64,000 bases of DNA, taken from Actinophytocola xinjiangensis (GTDB lineage Bacteria > Actinomycetota > Actinomycetes > Mycobacteriales > Pseudonocardiaceae). This document shows, one piece after another, positions 25,222-32,719 of this stretch. The notes under the pieces are model-generated. The model ran no database searches. It saw only the letters and a program-made list of their open reading frames with translations, and had not been told where the DNA came from. The DNA lies in assembly GCF_001921215.1 (NCBI RefSeq), contig NZ_MSIF01000002.1, forward strand, positions 248,001 to 312,000. Reading direction: 5' to 3'. Both the position numbers and the translations under genes were made by a program. Position 1 is the stretch's first letter. Each line of letters opens with the position of its first letter.

Positions 25222-26064
25222 TCAGCCGCACCAGTGCTCGGCGTCGGCGCGCAGACGTTCCGGTGACCAGCGCCCCACGAGCGCCATGGCCTCGGCCACC
25301 TCCCGCGCCGAGGGCAGAACGTCGACGACCTCCGCTCCCGCCTCGTGCGGTGACGTCACGACCGGCAGCACCTCGTCCACCGGCAGCACCACCACCGCCC
25401 GGTCGCGCAGGACCTTCCGGTACACCGCCACGAACACGTCCCGGCGGTATCCCGGCTCGTCGCCGGTCCCCGGCTCGTCGGCCAGCCCCGCGATCTCCTG
25501 CCACAGGTGATCCACGACCGCCGGCGCCGCGCACGCCCTCTCCCGCACGTGCCAGGGCTCGCGGGACTCCCGGCGCCGACTGTCCTCGATCACCCGCCGC
25601 ACCCGCTCCGACGGCGCGGGCACCACGAACACCCCGCACCGCCGTCCCAGCAGCGCCTCGGCATCGTCGGGACGCACCCTGGCCAGCTCCGCCAACCGGT
25701 TGCCCACCAACGGCGCCTCCACCACCATCAGGTGCTGCTCACCCGGATGCGCGCGACCCCACGCGCCCATCGCCCGTCGCGCCCACCACCCCACCCCCGC
25801 CCTGACCCCCACATGGGTGACCCCGTCCACCGGCGGAAAACGCCGAGCGGCCGCACTCGACTCGAACACCTCGCACACGACGTCCCACTGCAACAGATGC
25901 ACCCGGCGCCCCTCGGCCTCGGCGAGCAGCGAGACCTGCTGCACCCACAACGACTTGCCGGTACCCGGGATCCCGGCGAACACCACACACCGCCGCCCCC
26001 GCACCAGTTCCCGACACCGACACGCCAACGCCGAATCCGCTGCCAGCACAAGCCGCGACACCAT
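25222..26064 (-). CDS. P-loop NTPase/kinase-like protein
   Basis: This 280-residue protein starts at ATG 26064 behind GGGGAGG. Walker A is GIPGTGKS at residues 31-38, followed by VQQVSLLAEAEGRRVHLLQWD and LMVVEAPLVGNRLAELA, the order expected of a small-molecule or nucleotide kinase-like fold. An RR-rich segment (VRRVIEDSRRRES) may act as the lid. I do not recognise a specific substrate. It stands alone between the unknown gene and msrB. Confidence 0.8.
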   Translation of the reverse strand: MVSRLVLAADSALACRCRELVRGRRCVVFAGIPGTGKSLWVQQVSLLAEAEGRRVHLLQWDVVCEVFESSAAARRFPPVDGVTHVGVRAGVGWWARRAMGAWGRAHPGEQHLMVVEAPLVGNRLAELARVRPDDAEALLGRRCGVFVVPAPSERVRRVIEDSRRRESREPWHVRERACAAPAVVDHLWQEIAGLADEPGTGDEPGYRRDVFVAVYRKVLRDRAVVVLPVDEVLPVVTSPHEAGAEVVDVLPSAREVAEAMALVGRWSPERLRADAEHWCG

Positions 26065-26175
26065 CGCACCTCCCCGGCAGACGACGCGGTGCCCTGGCCC
26101 CACCTTCCCCCTCAGCCACGGGATCGGGCGACCCCAACCCCTGAACGGCTGACCGTGCCGTCGCGGCGGGGTCCG

Positions 26176-26589
26176 TTACTCCGTCGGCTCCAGGCGCAGC
26201 GAGATCGAGTTGATGCAGTAGCGCTGGTCGGTGGGGGTGTCGTAGCCCTCGCCCTCGAAGACGTGGCCGAGGTGGCTGTGGCAGTTGGCGCACAGGACCT
26301 CGACGCGGGTCATGCCCAGGGAGCTGTCCCGGCGCAGGATGACGTGGTCGGCGGCCAGTGGGGTGAAGAACGACGGCCACCCGCAGTGGCTGTCGAACTT
26401 GGTGTCGCTGCGGAAGAGTTCGGCGTCGCAGGCTCGGCAGTGGTAGACGCCGACGGTCTTGGTCTCGTTGTACTCGCCGGTCCAGGGGCGTTCGGTGCCT
26501 GCCTGGCGCAGGACGGCGTACTCGTCGGGGGTGAGCTGCGCCCGCCATTCCTCGTCGGTCTTCTGCACGTGGGGAGCCTCGGAACTCAT
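26176..26589 (-). CDS. msrB: Peptide-methionine (R)-S-oxide reductase
   Basis: This 137-residue MsrB reduces methionine-R-sulfoxide in proteins. The zinc site is complete (C51/C54 in YHCRACD and C100/C103 in LCANCH). Catalytic C125 lies in QRYCINSIS. C69 (SHCGWPSF) may serve as a resolving cysteine. It is full length and cytoplasmic. A truncated, frameshifted copy of its 3' end lies at 20541-20640 in the same orientation. Confidence 0.97.
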   Translation of the reverse strand: MSSEAPHVQKTDEEWRAQLTPDEYAVLRQAGTERPWTGEYNETKTVGVYHCRACDAELFRSDTKFDSHCGWPSFFTPLAADHVILRRDSSLGMTRVEVLCANCHSHLGHVFEGEGYDTPTDQRYCINSISLRLEPTE

Positions 26590-26604
26590 GGTTCCACGGT
26601 AGCT

Positions 26605-26925
26605 CTACTTGGTGAACGTGGTGACCACGTACACCAACGCGTCCCACGCGGCGACGATCACACCGAGCAGGATCAGCAGCGCCAGCAGGCTCGCCATCAG
26701 CTTGCGGTGACCACCCAGGCGGTTCGCCGACGCGGCGAAGTCGCCCATGCCGGTGATGTAGCCCTCGACGGTGTAGCTCGGCTGCACCCGCTGTTGACGC
26801 TCCAGGTGCTCGGCGAACGCCCTGACCTCCGGGTCGGTGGGGTCCAGGCCCAGCAACTCGTCGTCGAGCCGGTCGGCCGCGGAGTCCGCGGGCCGGCGGT
26901 CGTCGTCGGGAGTCTGGAGGGGCAT
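26605..26925 (-). CDS. Small membrane-anchored hypothetical protein
   Basis: This 106-residue protein has an acidic N-terminal half with DELLGLDPTDPEVRAFAEHLERQQRVQ and a single C-terminal membrane helix (SLLALLILLGVIVAAWDALVYVV). ATG 26925 has no ribosome site, so translation may be leaderless. It is divergent from the PrimPolC gene, with 57 bp between starts, and is followed by msrB 15 bp downstream. Confidence 0.75.
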   Translation of the reverse strand: MPLQTPDDDRRPADSAADRLDDELLGLDPTDPEVRAFAEHLERQQRVQPSYTVEGYITGMGDFAASANRLGGHRKLMASLLALLILLGVIVAAWDALVYVVTTFTK

Positions 26926-26982
26926 AGCACAACGGTAACCGCTGCGGGCGGTGATCGGGGGGTAGGTCGGTAGGCTGGCGCG

Positions 26983-28038
26983 ATGGCCGAGGCGACGGAG
27001 ATCACGGTGGACGGGCCCGACGGGCCCAGGTCGGTGCGGGTGTCCAACCCCGGCAAGGTGTACTTCGCCGACAAGGGGGTCACCAAGCTCGACGTGGTCC
27101 AGTACTTCCTGTCGGTGGGGGACGGGATTCTGGGCGCGTTGCGTGACCGGCCGACCACTCTGGAGCGCTGGCCCGGCGGCGTGTTCGAGGGCGCGCGACT
27201 CGTCACCCGCGCCAACCAGCGCGGCGACGCCTTCTTCCAGAAGCGGGTACCCCAGGGCGCACCGGACTTCGTGCACACCACGCGGGTCACCTTTCCCAGC
27301 GGGCGCCCGGCCGACGAGGTCTGCCCCACCGAACTCGCCGTGGTCGCGTGGGCGGCCAACCTCGGCACGCTGACCTTCCACCCGTGGCCGGTGCGCGACC
27401 CGAACGTCGACCACCCCGACCAGCTGCGCGTCGACCTCGACCCCCAGCCCGGCACCGACTTCCGGGACGCGGTCGTGGTGGCCGCCGAACTGCGCGGGCT
27501 GCTCGACGAACTCGGCCTGACCGGCTACCCGAAGACCTCCGGCGGGCGCGGCCTGCACGTGTACGTGCCGATCGAGCCGAGATGGACGTTCGTGGAGACC
27601 CGGCGGGCGCTGATCGCGCTGGGTCGCGAACTGGCGCGACGACTGCCTGAACGGGTGACCGTCGACTGGTGGAAGGAAGAACGCGGGGAGCGGATCTTCA
27701 TCGACTTCAACCAGGCCGCCCGGGACCGGACCATCGCCTGCGCCTACTCGATCCGGCCCACCCCGCGCGCCCTGGTCTCCGCACCGCTGACCTGGGACGA
27801 ACTCGGCGACATCACCCCCGAGGACTTCGACGTGCACTCCATGCCGGCACGGTTCGCCGACGTCGGCGACCTGCACGCGGCCGTCGCGACCGAGGCCTAC
27901 TCGCTGGAGCCGCTGCTGGAGATGGTCGCCCGCGACGAACGAGACGGGCTTGGTGACCTTCCGTATCCGCCCGAGTACCCGAAGATGGCGGGGGAGCCCA
28001 AACGGGTACAACCGAGCCGGGCTCGTCCAGAGGACTGA
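26983..28038 (+). CDS. Prim-PolC/LigD polymerase-domain protein
   Basis: This 351-residue stand-alone LigD-type primase-polymerase has metal ligands D151 and D153 (RVDLDPQPG) and D241 (IFIDFNQ). SGGRGLHVYVP is the conserved triphosphate-binding segment. The size matches mycobacterial PrimPolC (Rv3730c), which sits beside ligC, as this gene does here (LigC at 30038). In mycobacteria that pair fills and seals short gaps in excision repair. No Ku gene is visible, so this is not the full end-joining set. Confidence 0.93.
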   Translation: MAEATEITVDGPDGPRSVRVSNPGKVYFADKGVTKLDVVQYFLSVGDGILGALRDRPTTLERWPGGVFEGARLVTRANQRGDAFFQKRVPQGAPDFVHTTRVTFPSGRPADEVCPTELAVVAWAANLGTLTFHPWPVRDPNVDHPDQLRVDLDPQPGTDFRDAVVVAAELRGLLDELGLTGYPKTSGGRGLHVYVPIEPRWTFVETRRALIALGRELARRLPERVTVDWWKEERGERIFIDFNQAARDRTIACAYSIRPTPRALVSAPLTWDELGDITPEDFDVHSMPARFADVGDLHAAVATEAYSLEPLLEMVARDERDGLGDLPYPPEYPKMAGEPKRVQPSRARPED

Positions 28039-28193
28039 ACCTCAGGTCTCCCACCCTGCTCCGAGGATGCGCTGACCTCGGATTTCCACCGCCGCACGAC
28101 CGGATTGCCAGCCCGCGCGGTTGATTTCCACCAACACAGCAGGAAGCATCGGAAGGGTCCGGACGCGAACCGAGCGGGAAGGACCGAGGTCAC

Positions 28194-28400
28194 GTGACGA
28201 AGTCGTACGTCGTCCGCTATGTCGGCGGTCCACTCGACGGCCGGGTGGACACCCTGCCCGACCTGCCCGACGAGCCGCGCTCCACGGTCACCCACGTCCA
28301 CCTGCACGAAGGTCCGAAGATCGTGCACCACTACGACCTGTGCTACGCCGTGGAGTACGGCTGCGAGTATCGCCTGCGGGCCGACGCCGACGCCGAGTGA
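28194..28400 (+). CDS. Small conserved-looking hypothetical protein
   Basis: This 68-residue protein starts at GTG 28194 with GAGG upstream. It has a compact beta pattern: SYVVRYVGGPLDGRVDTLPDLP, THVHLHEG, HHYDLCYAVEYGCEYRL. The GGPLDG motif recurs in small phage- and actinobacterium-type proteins of unknown role. It lies between PrimPolC and a converging hydrolase gene. Confidence 0.65.
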   Translation: MTKSYVVRYVGGPLDGRVDTLPDLPDEPRSTVTHVHLHEGPKIVHHYDLCYAVEYGCEYRLRADADAE

Positions 28401-28404
28401 CCGG

Positions 28405-29949
28405 TCACGGAGGGCACACCGTTCCACTTCGGGGGACCTTCGCGTCCCTCAGGAACGCCAACGACGCCTCCGTCGCGCACGGCGAGTAGCCAAGGGCCCC
28501 GTGCCCGCCGCCCTGCCAGGACACGAACACCCCGGTCGCCAGCTGCTGCGCCGCCCGCTCCGAACCCTCGTGCGGAGTCACCGCGTCCGCCGCCGTCCCC
28601 AGCACCACGATCGGCGGCGCGTTGTTGGCCGTCGGCGTCGGCAGCGGCTGGTCGGGCACCGTCCACGGACCGCAGACAGCCAGCCAGCGCGCGGCCAACG
28701 GCCCGAACGTCGGGTACTTGTCCTGCCAGTCCGTGCCCAGCCGCTCGATCTGCTCGGGCGAGAGGCGAGTCCTGGTGTCGTTGCAGGTGATCACCAGCTC
28801 GGCGTCCATCGACGGCGGCACGCTGCGGCCCCCGCCGACCACCACCGGGTCCAGCAGCGCCGCCAGCCCGGACCCGTCACCGGTGCGGACCTTCGCCAGA
28901 CCCGTCGCCAGCGCCGCCCACCGCGACCGGTCGGCCAGCCCGATCCGCACGGCCTGCAGCGCCGCGCCGGCCGTCAACTCGCCGGTCGCCACCTCCAGCG
29001 GCCGTTCGCGCAGCTGGCCGAGCAGTTCGAGCAGCGCCCGCTTCGGGTCCGGCGCCAGCTCGCAGTCACGCAGCACGCACTCGTCGGCGAACGCGCCGAA
29101 CGCCGCCTCCGCACCCTTGGCCACGCCCTCCAGCGCGATCGCCGCGTCCTGGGTCGGGTCGGGCAGGCCGTCGAGGACCATCCGGCCGACCCGGTCCGGC
29201 CAGCGGTCGGCGTAGACCGACAGCACCCGCGAACCCTCGCCGTGCCCGATGCCGTTGAGCCTGGACTGGCCCAGCGCCTGGCGCAGCGTCTCCAGGTCGG
29301 CGGCCGTCCGCCACGAGTCCAGCGCCGGCAGCTGCTCCTCCAGCGTGATCGAGCACTGCTGGCCCGCGGTCTGCGCGTTCTCCAGCCACACGTCGATCGG
29401 CAGCTGGGCGGGGTCGGTCTCGATCAGCGACGCCCGGATCTCCGAGGGCAGGCACGAGGCCGGCTCGGAGCGGCCGGTTCCCCGCCGGTCCACGCCGATC
29501 AGCGAGAACTTGTCGAAGAACTCCTCGGGCAGGGTCGAGGCGAGCCGCGCGGCGTAGATCGTGCCGGGCAGGCCGCCGACGTCGTTGAGCACCGCGACCG
29601 GCACCGGGCCGTCGCCGGCGCGCAGCAGCTGGACCTTGGCGCTGCCCATGCCGGGCGCGTACGGCGAGTCCAGGACGGTGGTGATCTGCCCGCACTCGAT
29701 CGGCAGCCACGGCGGCAGCGGCTGGTCGGTGAACTGGTCGGTGATCTCCTCGTCGCAGGAACGCCAGCCGCCGTCGGTGGCCATGTCCTCCAGCGGGGGA
29801 ACCTTCGCTGGCCGCTCCTGGGGGGTTTCCTCGACGCGCGGCCCGTCGTTGACCACGATCTCGGGCCGCAGCGACGGCCCGGCGGTGCAGGACGTGACCA
29901 GCCCCGCGAGGACGCACAGCACGGCCGTTCGCCTACGCCAGCCCGTCAC
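28405..29949 (-). CDS. TAP-like alpha/beta-hydrolase lipoprotein lacking the nucleophile serine
   Basis: This 514-residue protein starts at GTG 29949 behind AGGAG. It has a lipoprotein signal (lipobox LVTSC) and then the tripeptidyl-aminopeptidase-type alpha/beta-hydrolase fold: LIGVDRRGTGRSEP, nucleophile elbow, GTAADAVTP (acid) and GGGHGALGYSPC (His), with the usual cysteines. The elbow reads GIGHGEGSRV where family enzymes have GxSYG, so the Ser position is Gly. It may be a surface pseudo-enzyme, unless the Ser two residues later is used. Confidence 0.88.
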   Translation of the reverse strand: MTGWRRRTAVLCVLAGLVTSCTAGPSLRPEIVVNDGPRVEETPQERPAKVPPLEDMATDGGWRSCDEEITDQFTDQPLPPWLPIECGQITTVLDSPYAPGMGSAKVQLLRAGDGPVPVAVLNDVGGLPGTIYAARLASTLPEEFFDKFSLIGVDRRGTGRSEPASCLPSEIRASLIETDPAQLPIDVWLENAQTAGQQCSITLEEQLPALDSWRTAADLETLRQALGQSRLNGIGHGEGSRVLSVYADRWPDRVGRMVLDGLPDPTQDAAIALEGVAKGAEAAFGAFADECVLRDCELAPDPKRALLELLGQLRERPLEVATGELTAGAALQAVRIGLADRSRWAALATGLAKVRTGDGSGLAALLDPVVVGGGRSVPPSMDAELVITCNDTRTRLSPEQIERLGTDWQDKYPTFGPLAARWLAVCGPWTVPDQPLPTPTANNAPPIVVLGTAADAVTPHEGSERAAQQLATGVFVSWQGGGHGALGYSPCATEASLAFLRDAKVPRSGTVCPP

Positions 29950-30037
29950 CTGCTCCTGCCTCGCCTTCCGCCGCGGTCGGTCGTCGCACGCAGCGTCGCA
30001 TGCCACGGGTATGGCGTGCGTGAGTAAGAATGGCCAG

Positions 30038-31099
30038 GTGCAGCTGCCTGTGATGCCCCCAGTGCCGCCGATGCTGGCCAAGTCCGTCTCCGGGATCCCG
30101 GCCGGGATGTTCTACGAGCCGAAGTGGGACGGCTTCCGGTCGATCATCTTCCGCGATGGTGACGAGGTCGAGATCGGCAGTCGCAACGAACGCCCGATGA
30201 CCAGGTACTTCCCGGAGGTGATCGAGGCCGTCAAGGCCAATCTGCCGACCCGGTGCGTGATCGACGGCGAGATCGTGGTCGCCAGTCCGGGCAAGCAGGG
30301 CCTGGACTGGGACGCGCTCGGCCAGCGGATCCACCCGGCCGCGAGCCGGGTGGCGTTGCTCTCCGAGCAGACCCCGGCCAGCTTCGTCGCCTTCGACCTG
30401 CTGGCGCTGGGCGACGAGTCCTATCTGGACCGGCCGTTCGGCGAACGCCGCGCCGCGTTGGAGAAAGCGCTTGCCCCAGCCAGGGCGCCGATCCACCTGA
30501 CCCTGGGCACCACCGACCCGGCGGTCGCCGCCGAGTGGTTCCAGCTGTTCGAGGGCGCCGGGCTGGACGGGCTGGTCGCCAAGCCGCTCGACGAGCCCTA
30601 CCAGCCGGACAAGCGGGTGATGAAGAAGGTCAAGCACGAGCGCACCGCGGACTGTGTCGTCGCCGGCTACCGGGTGCACAAGTCCGGGCCGGACGCGATC
30701 GGCTCGCTGCTGCTCGGCCTCTACGGCGAGGACGGCAAGCTCGCGTCGGTCGGCGTCGTCGGCGCGTTCCCGATGGCCCGGCGCAAGGAGCTGATGGTCG
30801 AGCTGCAACCGCTGGTCACCACGTTCGACGACCACCCGTGGGCGTGGGCGGCGCACGAGGCCGGCGAGCGCACGCCCCGGCGCAACGAGGTCAGCCGGTG
30901 GAACTCCGGCAAGGACCTCTCGTTCGTGCCGCTGCGACCCGAACGGGTGGTCGAGGTGCGCTACGACCACATGGAGGGCGCGCGTTTCCGGCACACCGCG
31001 CAGTTCGCCCGCTGGCGCCCGGACCGCGACCCGCACTCGTGCACCTACGCGCAGCTGGAGCAGCCGGTCCGGTTCGACATCGCCGACATCCTGACCTGA
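30038..31099 (+). CDS. ligC: ATP-dependent DNA ligase, LigC type
   Basis: This ATP-dependent ligase of about 353 residues has all nucleotidyltransferase motifs: K29 in EPKWDGFR (adenylated lysine), IGSRN, VDGE-like IDGEIV, FVAFDLLA, DGLVAKP and KVKHERTADCVVAG, followed by an OB-fold. The length fits LigC (about 358). GTG 30038 is preferred (VQLPVMPP) because TAAGAAT lies 6 bp upstream, which suggests a leaderless start. ATG 30011 is possible. It works with the PrimPolC encoded 2 kb upstream. Confidence 0.93.
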   Translation: MQLPVMPPVPPMLAKSVSGIPAGMFYEPKWDGFRSIIFRDGDEVEIGSRNERPMTRYFPEVIEAVKANLPTRCVIDGEIVVASPGKQGLDWDALGQRIHPAASRVALLSEQTPASFVAFDLLALGDESYLDRPFGERRAALEKALAPARAPIHLTLGTTDPAVAAEWFQLFEGAGLDGLVAKPLDEPYQPDKRVMKKVKHERTADCVVAGYRVHKSGPDAIGSLLLGLYGEDGKLASVGVVGAFPMARRKELMVELQPLVTTFDDHPWAWAAHEAGERTPRRNEVSRWNSGKDLSFVPLRPERVVEVRYDHMEGARFRHTAQFARWRPDRDPHSCTYAQLEQPVRFDIADILT

Positions 31100-31103
31100 T
31101 CCG

Positions 31104-31799
31104 GTGGACCGCATCCTGCCCGACCGGTCGGTTGGCGTCGACCTGCTCGACGCGTTCGCGCCGACCGGGGAAAGCCAGGTACGGCTGGGAATGGTGATGA
31201 GCGTCGACGGCTCGGTCACCGACGAGGAGGGCTGGACGAGCAAGCTCGGCGGCCCGGCCGACCGGCGGATGCTGCGCGCGCTGCGCGGCACCGCCGGGGT
31301 GATCCTGGTCGGCGCCGGCAGTGTCCGAACCGGACGCTACCCGCCGCACCGGCCGACCGCCGCGATCCGCGGGTGGCGCCGGCGGGCGGGTCTGCCGGAG
31401 GTGGCGCCGCTCGCCGTGATCACCAGATCGGGGGACCTCGACCGGGCGTTGCCGGTGTTCACCGAGGCGGAGGTGCCGACGCTCGTGGTGGGCGCGGACG
31501 GCCTGCGGTCGACGGTCGCCGGCCTGCGGGAGCGCTTCGGCGACGTGCTGTGCGAGGGCGGCCCGGGGCTGGCCACGGCGTTGTTCGACGCCGGGCTGGT
31601 CGACGAGGTGGTGCTCAGCGTCGCGCCGTCGCTGCTGCCCGGCGACAACGGCCGGCTGGTGACCGGCCTGACCACGCGGCGTGAGCTGACGCTGCGTGAG
31701 GTCTACGAGGAGGGCGGCGAGGTCTTCCTGCGCTACGGGATCTCCAGCAGCAGCGTGCCGGGGTCGGGGAAGTCGGGGGACACGACGCCGGCCACGTAG
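31104..31799 (+). CDS. RibD C-terminal/dihydrofolate-reductase-like reductase
   Basis: This 231-residue pyrimidine-reductase-type Rossmann-like protein has RLGMVMSVDGSVTDEEGWTSKLGGPADRRMLRALR, VILVGAGSVRTGRY, VLCEGGPGLATALFDAGLVDE and LSVAPSLLPG, all typical RibD_C motifs for NADPH-dependent reduction of a pteridine or flavin precursor. It starts 4 bp after ligC and is probably co-transcribed with it. The last 20 residues (Ser/Gly/Thr) are encoded opposite the end of the converging SDR gene. Confidence 0.9.
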   Translation: MDRILPDRSVGVDLLDAFAPTGESQVRLGMVMSVDGSVTDEEGWTSKLGGPADRRMLRALRGTAGVILVGAGSVRTGRYPPHRPTAAIRGWRRRAGLPEVAPLAVITRSGDLDRALPVFTEAEVPTLVVGADGLRSTVAGLRERFGDVLCEGGPGLATALFDAGLVDEVVLSVAPSLLPGDNGRLVTGLTTRRELTLREVYEEGGEVFLRYGISSSSVPGSGKSGDTTPAT

Positions 31800-32419
31800 G
31801 CGCCGACCTGTTCGCCGGTGAGCCAGTCCGGTCGGGGCGGGTCGCCGTCCCAACGGTCTGTCACCACCGGGGTCATGATCGCCACTTCGTGGAGCCGGAT
31901 CGTGCGACCGAGGTCACTCACCGCGATCGTCCGCAGCATCATGCGCTGCGCGGCCCCGGTGATCGAGATCGGCGCGGCGAACGGCTCCGGATGGTCGGCG
32001 GCGATACCGGCGAGCGTCACGTACACCGGCGCCGCGTCCTGGTCGAGCACCGGCAGGAAGGTGCGGGCGACCAGGAAGTGCGCCGTCAGGTTGTCGTGCA
32101 GGACCCGTTCCCAGGTGCTCGTCGGCAGGTCGGCGAACTGCTCGCCCTCCCACCAGCCGCCGAGCGAGGCGACGACCCCGCGCGGCCGGCCGTAACGCTC
32201 GACGATCTCGTCACGCAGTCGGGTGACCCCCTCCTCGGTGCCGACGTCGCCGAGCGCCAGGTGCAGCCGGTCCCGGACGGCCGGGTCGGTGCGGTCGGCC
32301 AGCGCCGTGAGTCGCGCGGGGGCGCGGGACGGGACGACGACGTGCGTGCCGAGGGCGAGCAGGGCCCGTACGACACACTCACCGGCGACGCCCGCGCCGC
32401 CCGCGACGAGAACGGTCAA
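31733..32419 (-). CDS. Short-chain dehydrogenase/reductase
   Basis: This protein of about 228 residues starts at TTG 32419, which overlaps the TGA of the upstream small gene (TTGA). The N-terminus has VLVAGGAGVAGECVV, a GxxxGxG cofactor loop, then VVASLGGWW (the NNAG position) and VYVTLAG. The YxxxK pair is not found; SITGAAQRM takes its place. It may be a non-classical or inactive member. Its 3' end overlaps the RibD-like gene by 67 bp in the opposite strand. Confidence 0.8.
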   Translation of the reverse strand: MTVLVAGGAGVAGECVVRALLALGTHVVVPSRAPARLTALADRTDPAVRDRLHLALGDVGTEEGVTRLRDEIVERYGRPRGVVASLGGWWEGEQFADLPTSTWERVLHDNLTAHFLVARTFLPVLDQDAAPVYVTLAGIAADHPEPFAAPISITGAAQRMMLRTIAVSDLGRTIRLHEVAIMTPVVTDRWDGDPPRPDWLTGEQVGAYVAGVVSPDFPDPGTLLLEIP

Positions 32420-32652
32420 TGACTCTTGCCGGTGCGGTGCTGATTGACCAACGACCACACCGAGACTGTCTGGCTGGGTTCGTCGGCGGCTCGGGATCGT
32501 CGAGCGGTCGGCCGTTCGGCGCGTGCGCCGCCGGCCTCGAGCTCCTGGCGGATCTGGTCGTAGATCGGGGTGTCGGTCAACGCCATCCCTTCCCGTCGCA
32601 GGTAGCCCTCGCAGACTACGCAGCGTACAGCTTCGAATTCGTAGCGACGCAC
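32416..32652 (-). CDS. Small hypothetical protein with CVVC motif
   Basis: This 78-residue protein starts at GTG 32652 behind AGGGAG, a strong site. It begins MRRYEFEAVRCVVCEGYLRRE, where the CxxC pair could bind metal or be redox-active, and continues with LTDTPIYDQIRQELEAGG. It is coupled to the SDR gene by a 4-bp overlap. The function is unknown. Confidence 0.7.
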   Translation of the reverse strand: MRRYEFEAVRCVVCEGYLRREGMALTDTPIYDQIRQELEAGGARAERPTARRSRAADEPSQTVSVWSLVNQHRTGKSH

Positions 32653-32719
32653 CGGCTCCCTACAACCTTTGGGCGAAATCCGTTCGCGTGACGGCGTCAC
32701 ATGCCGCACGATTTGTCGT

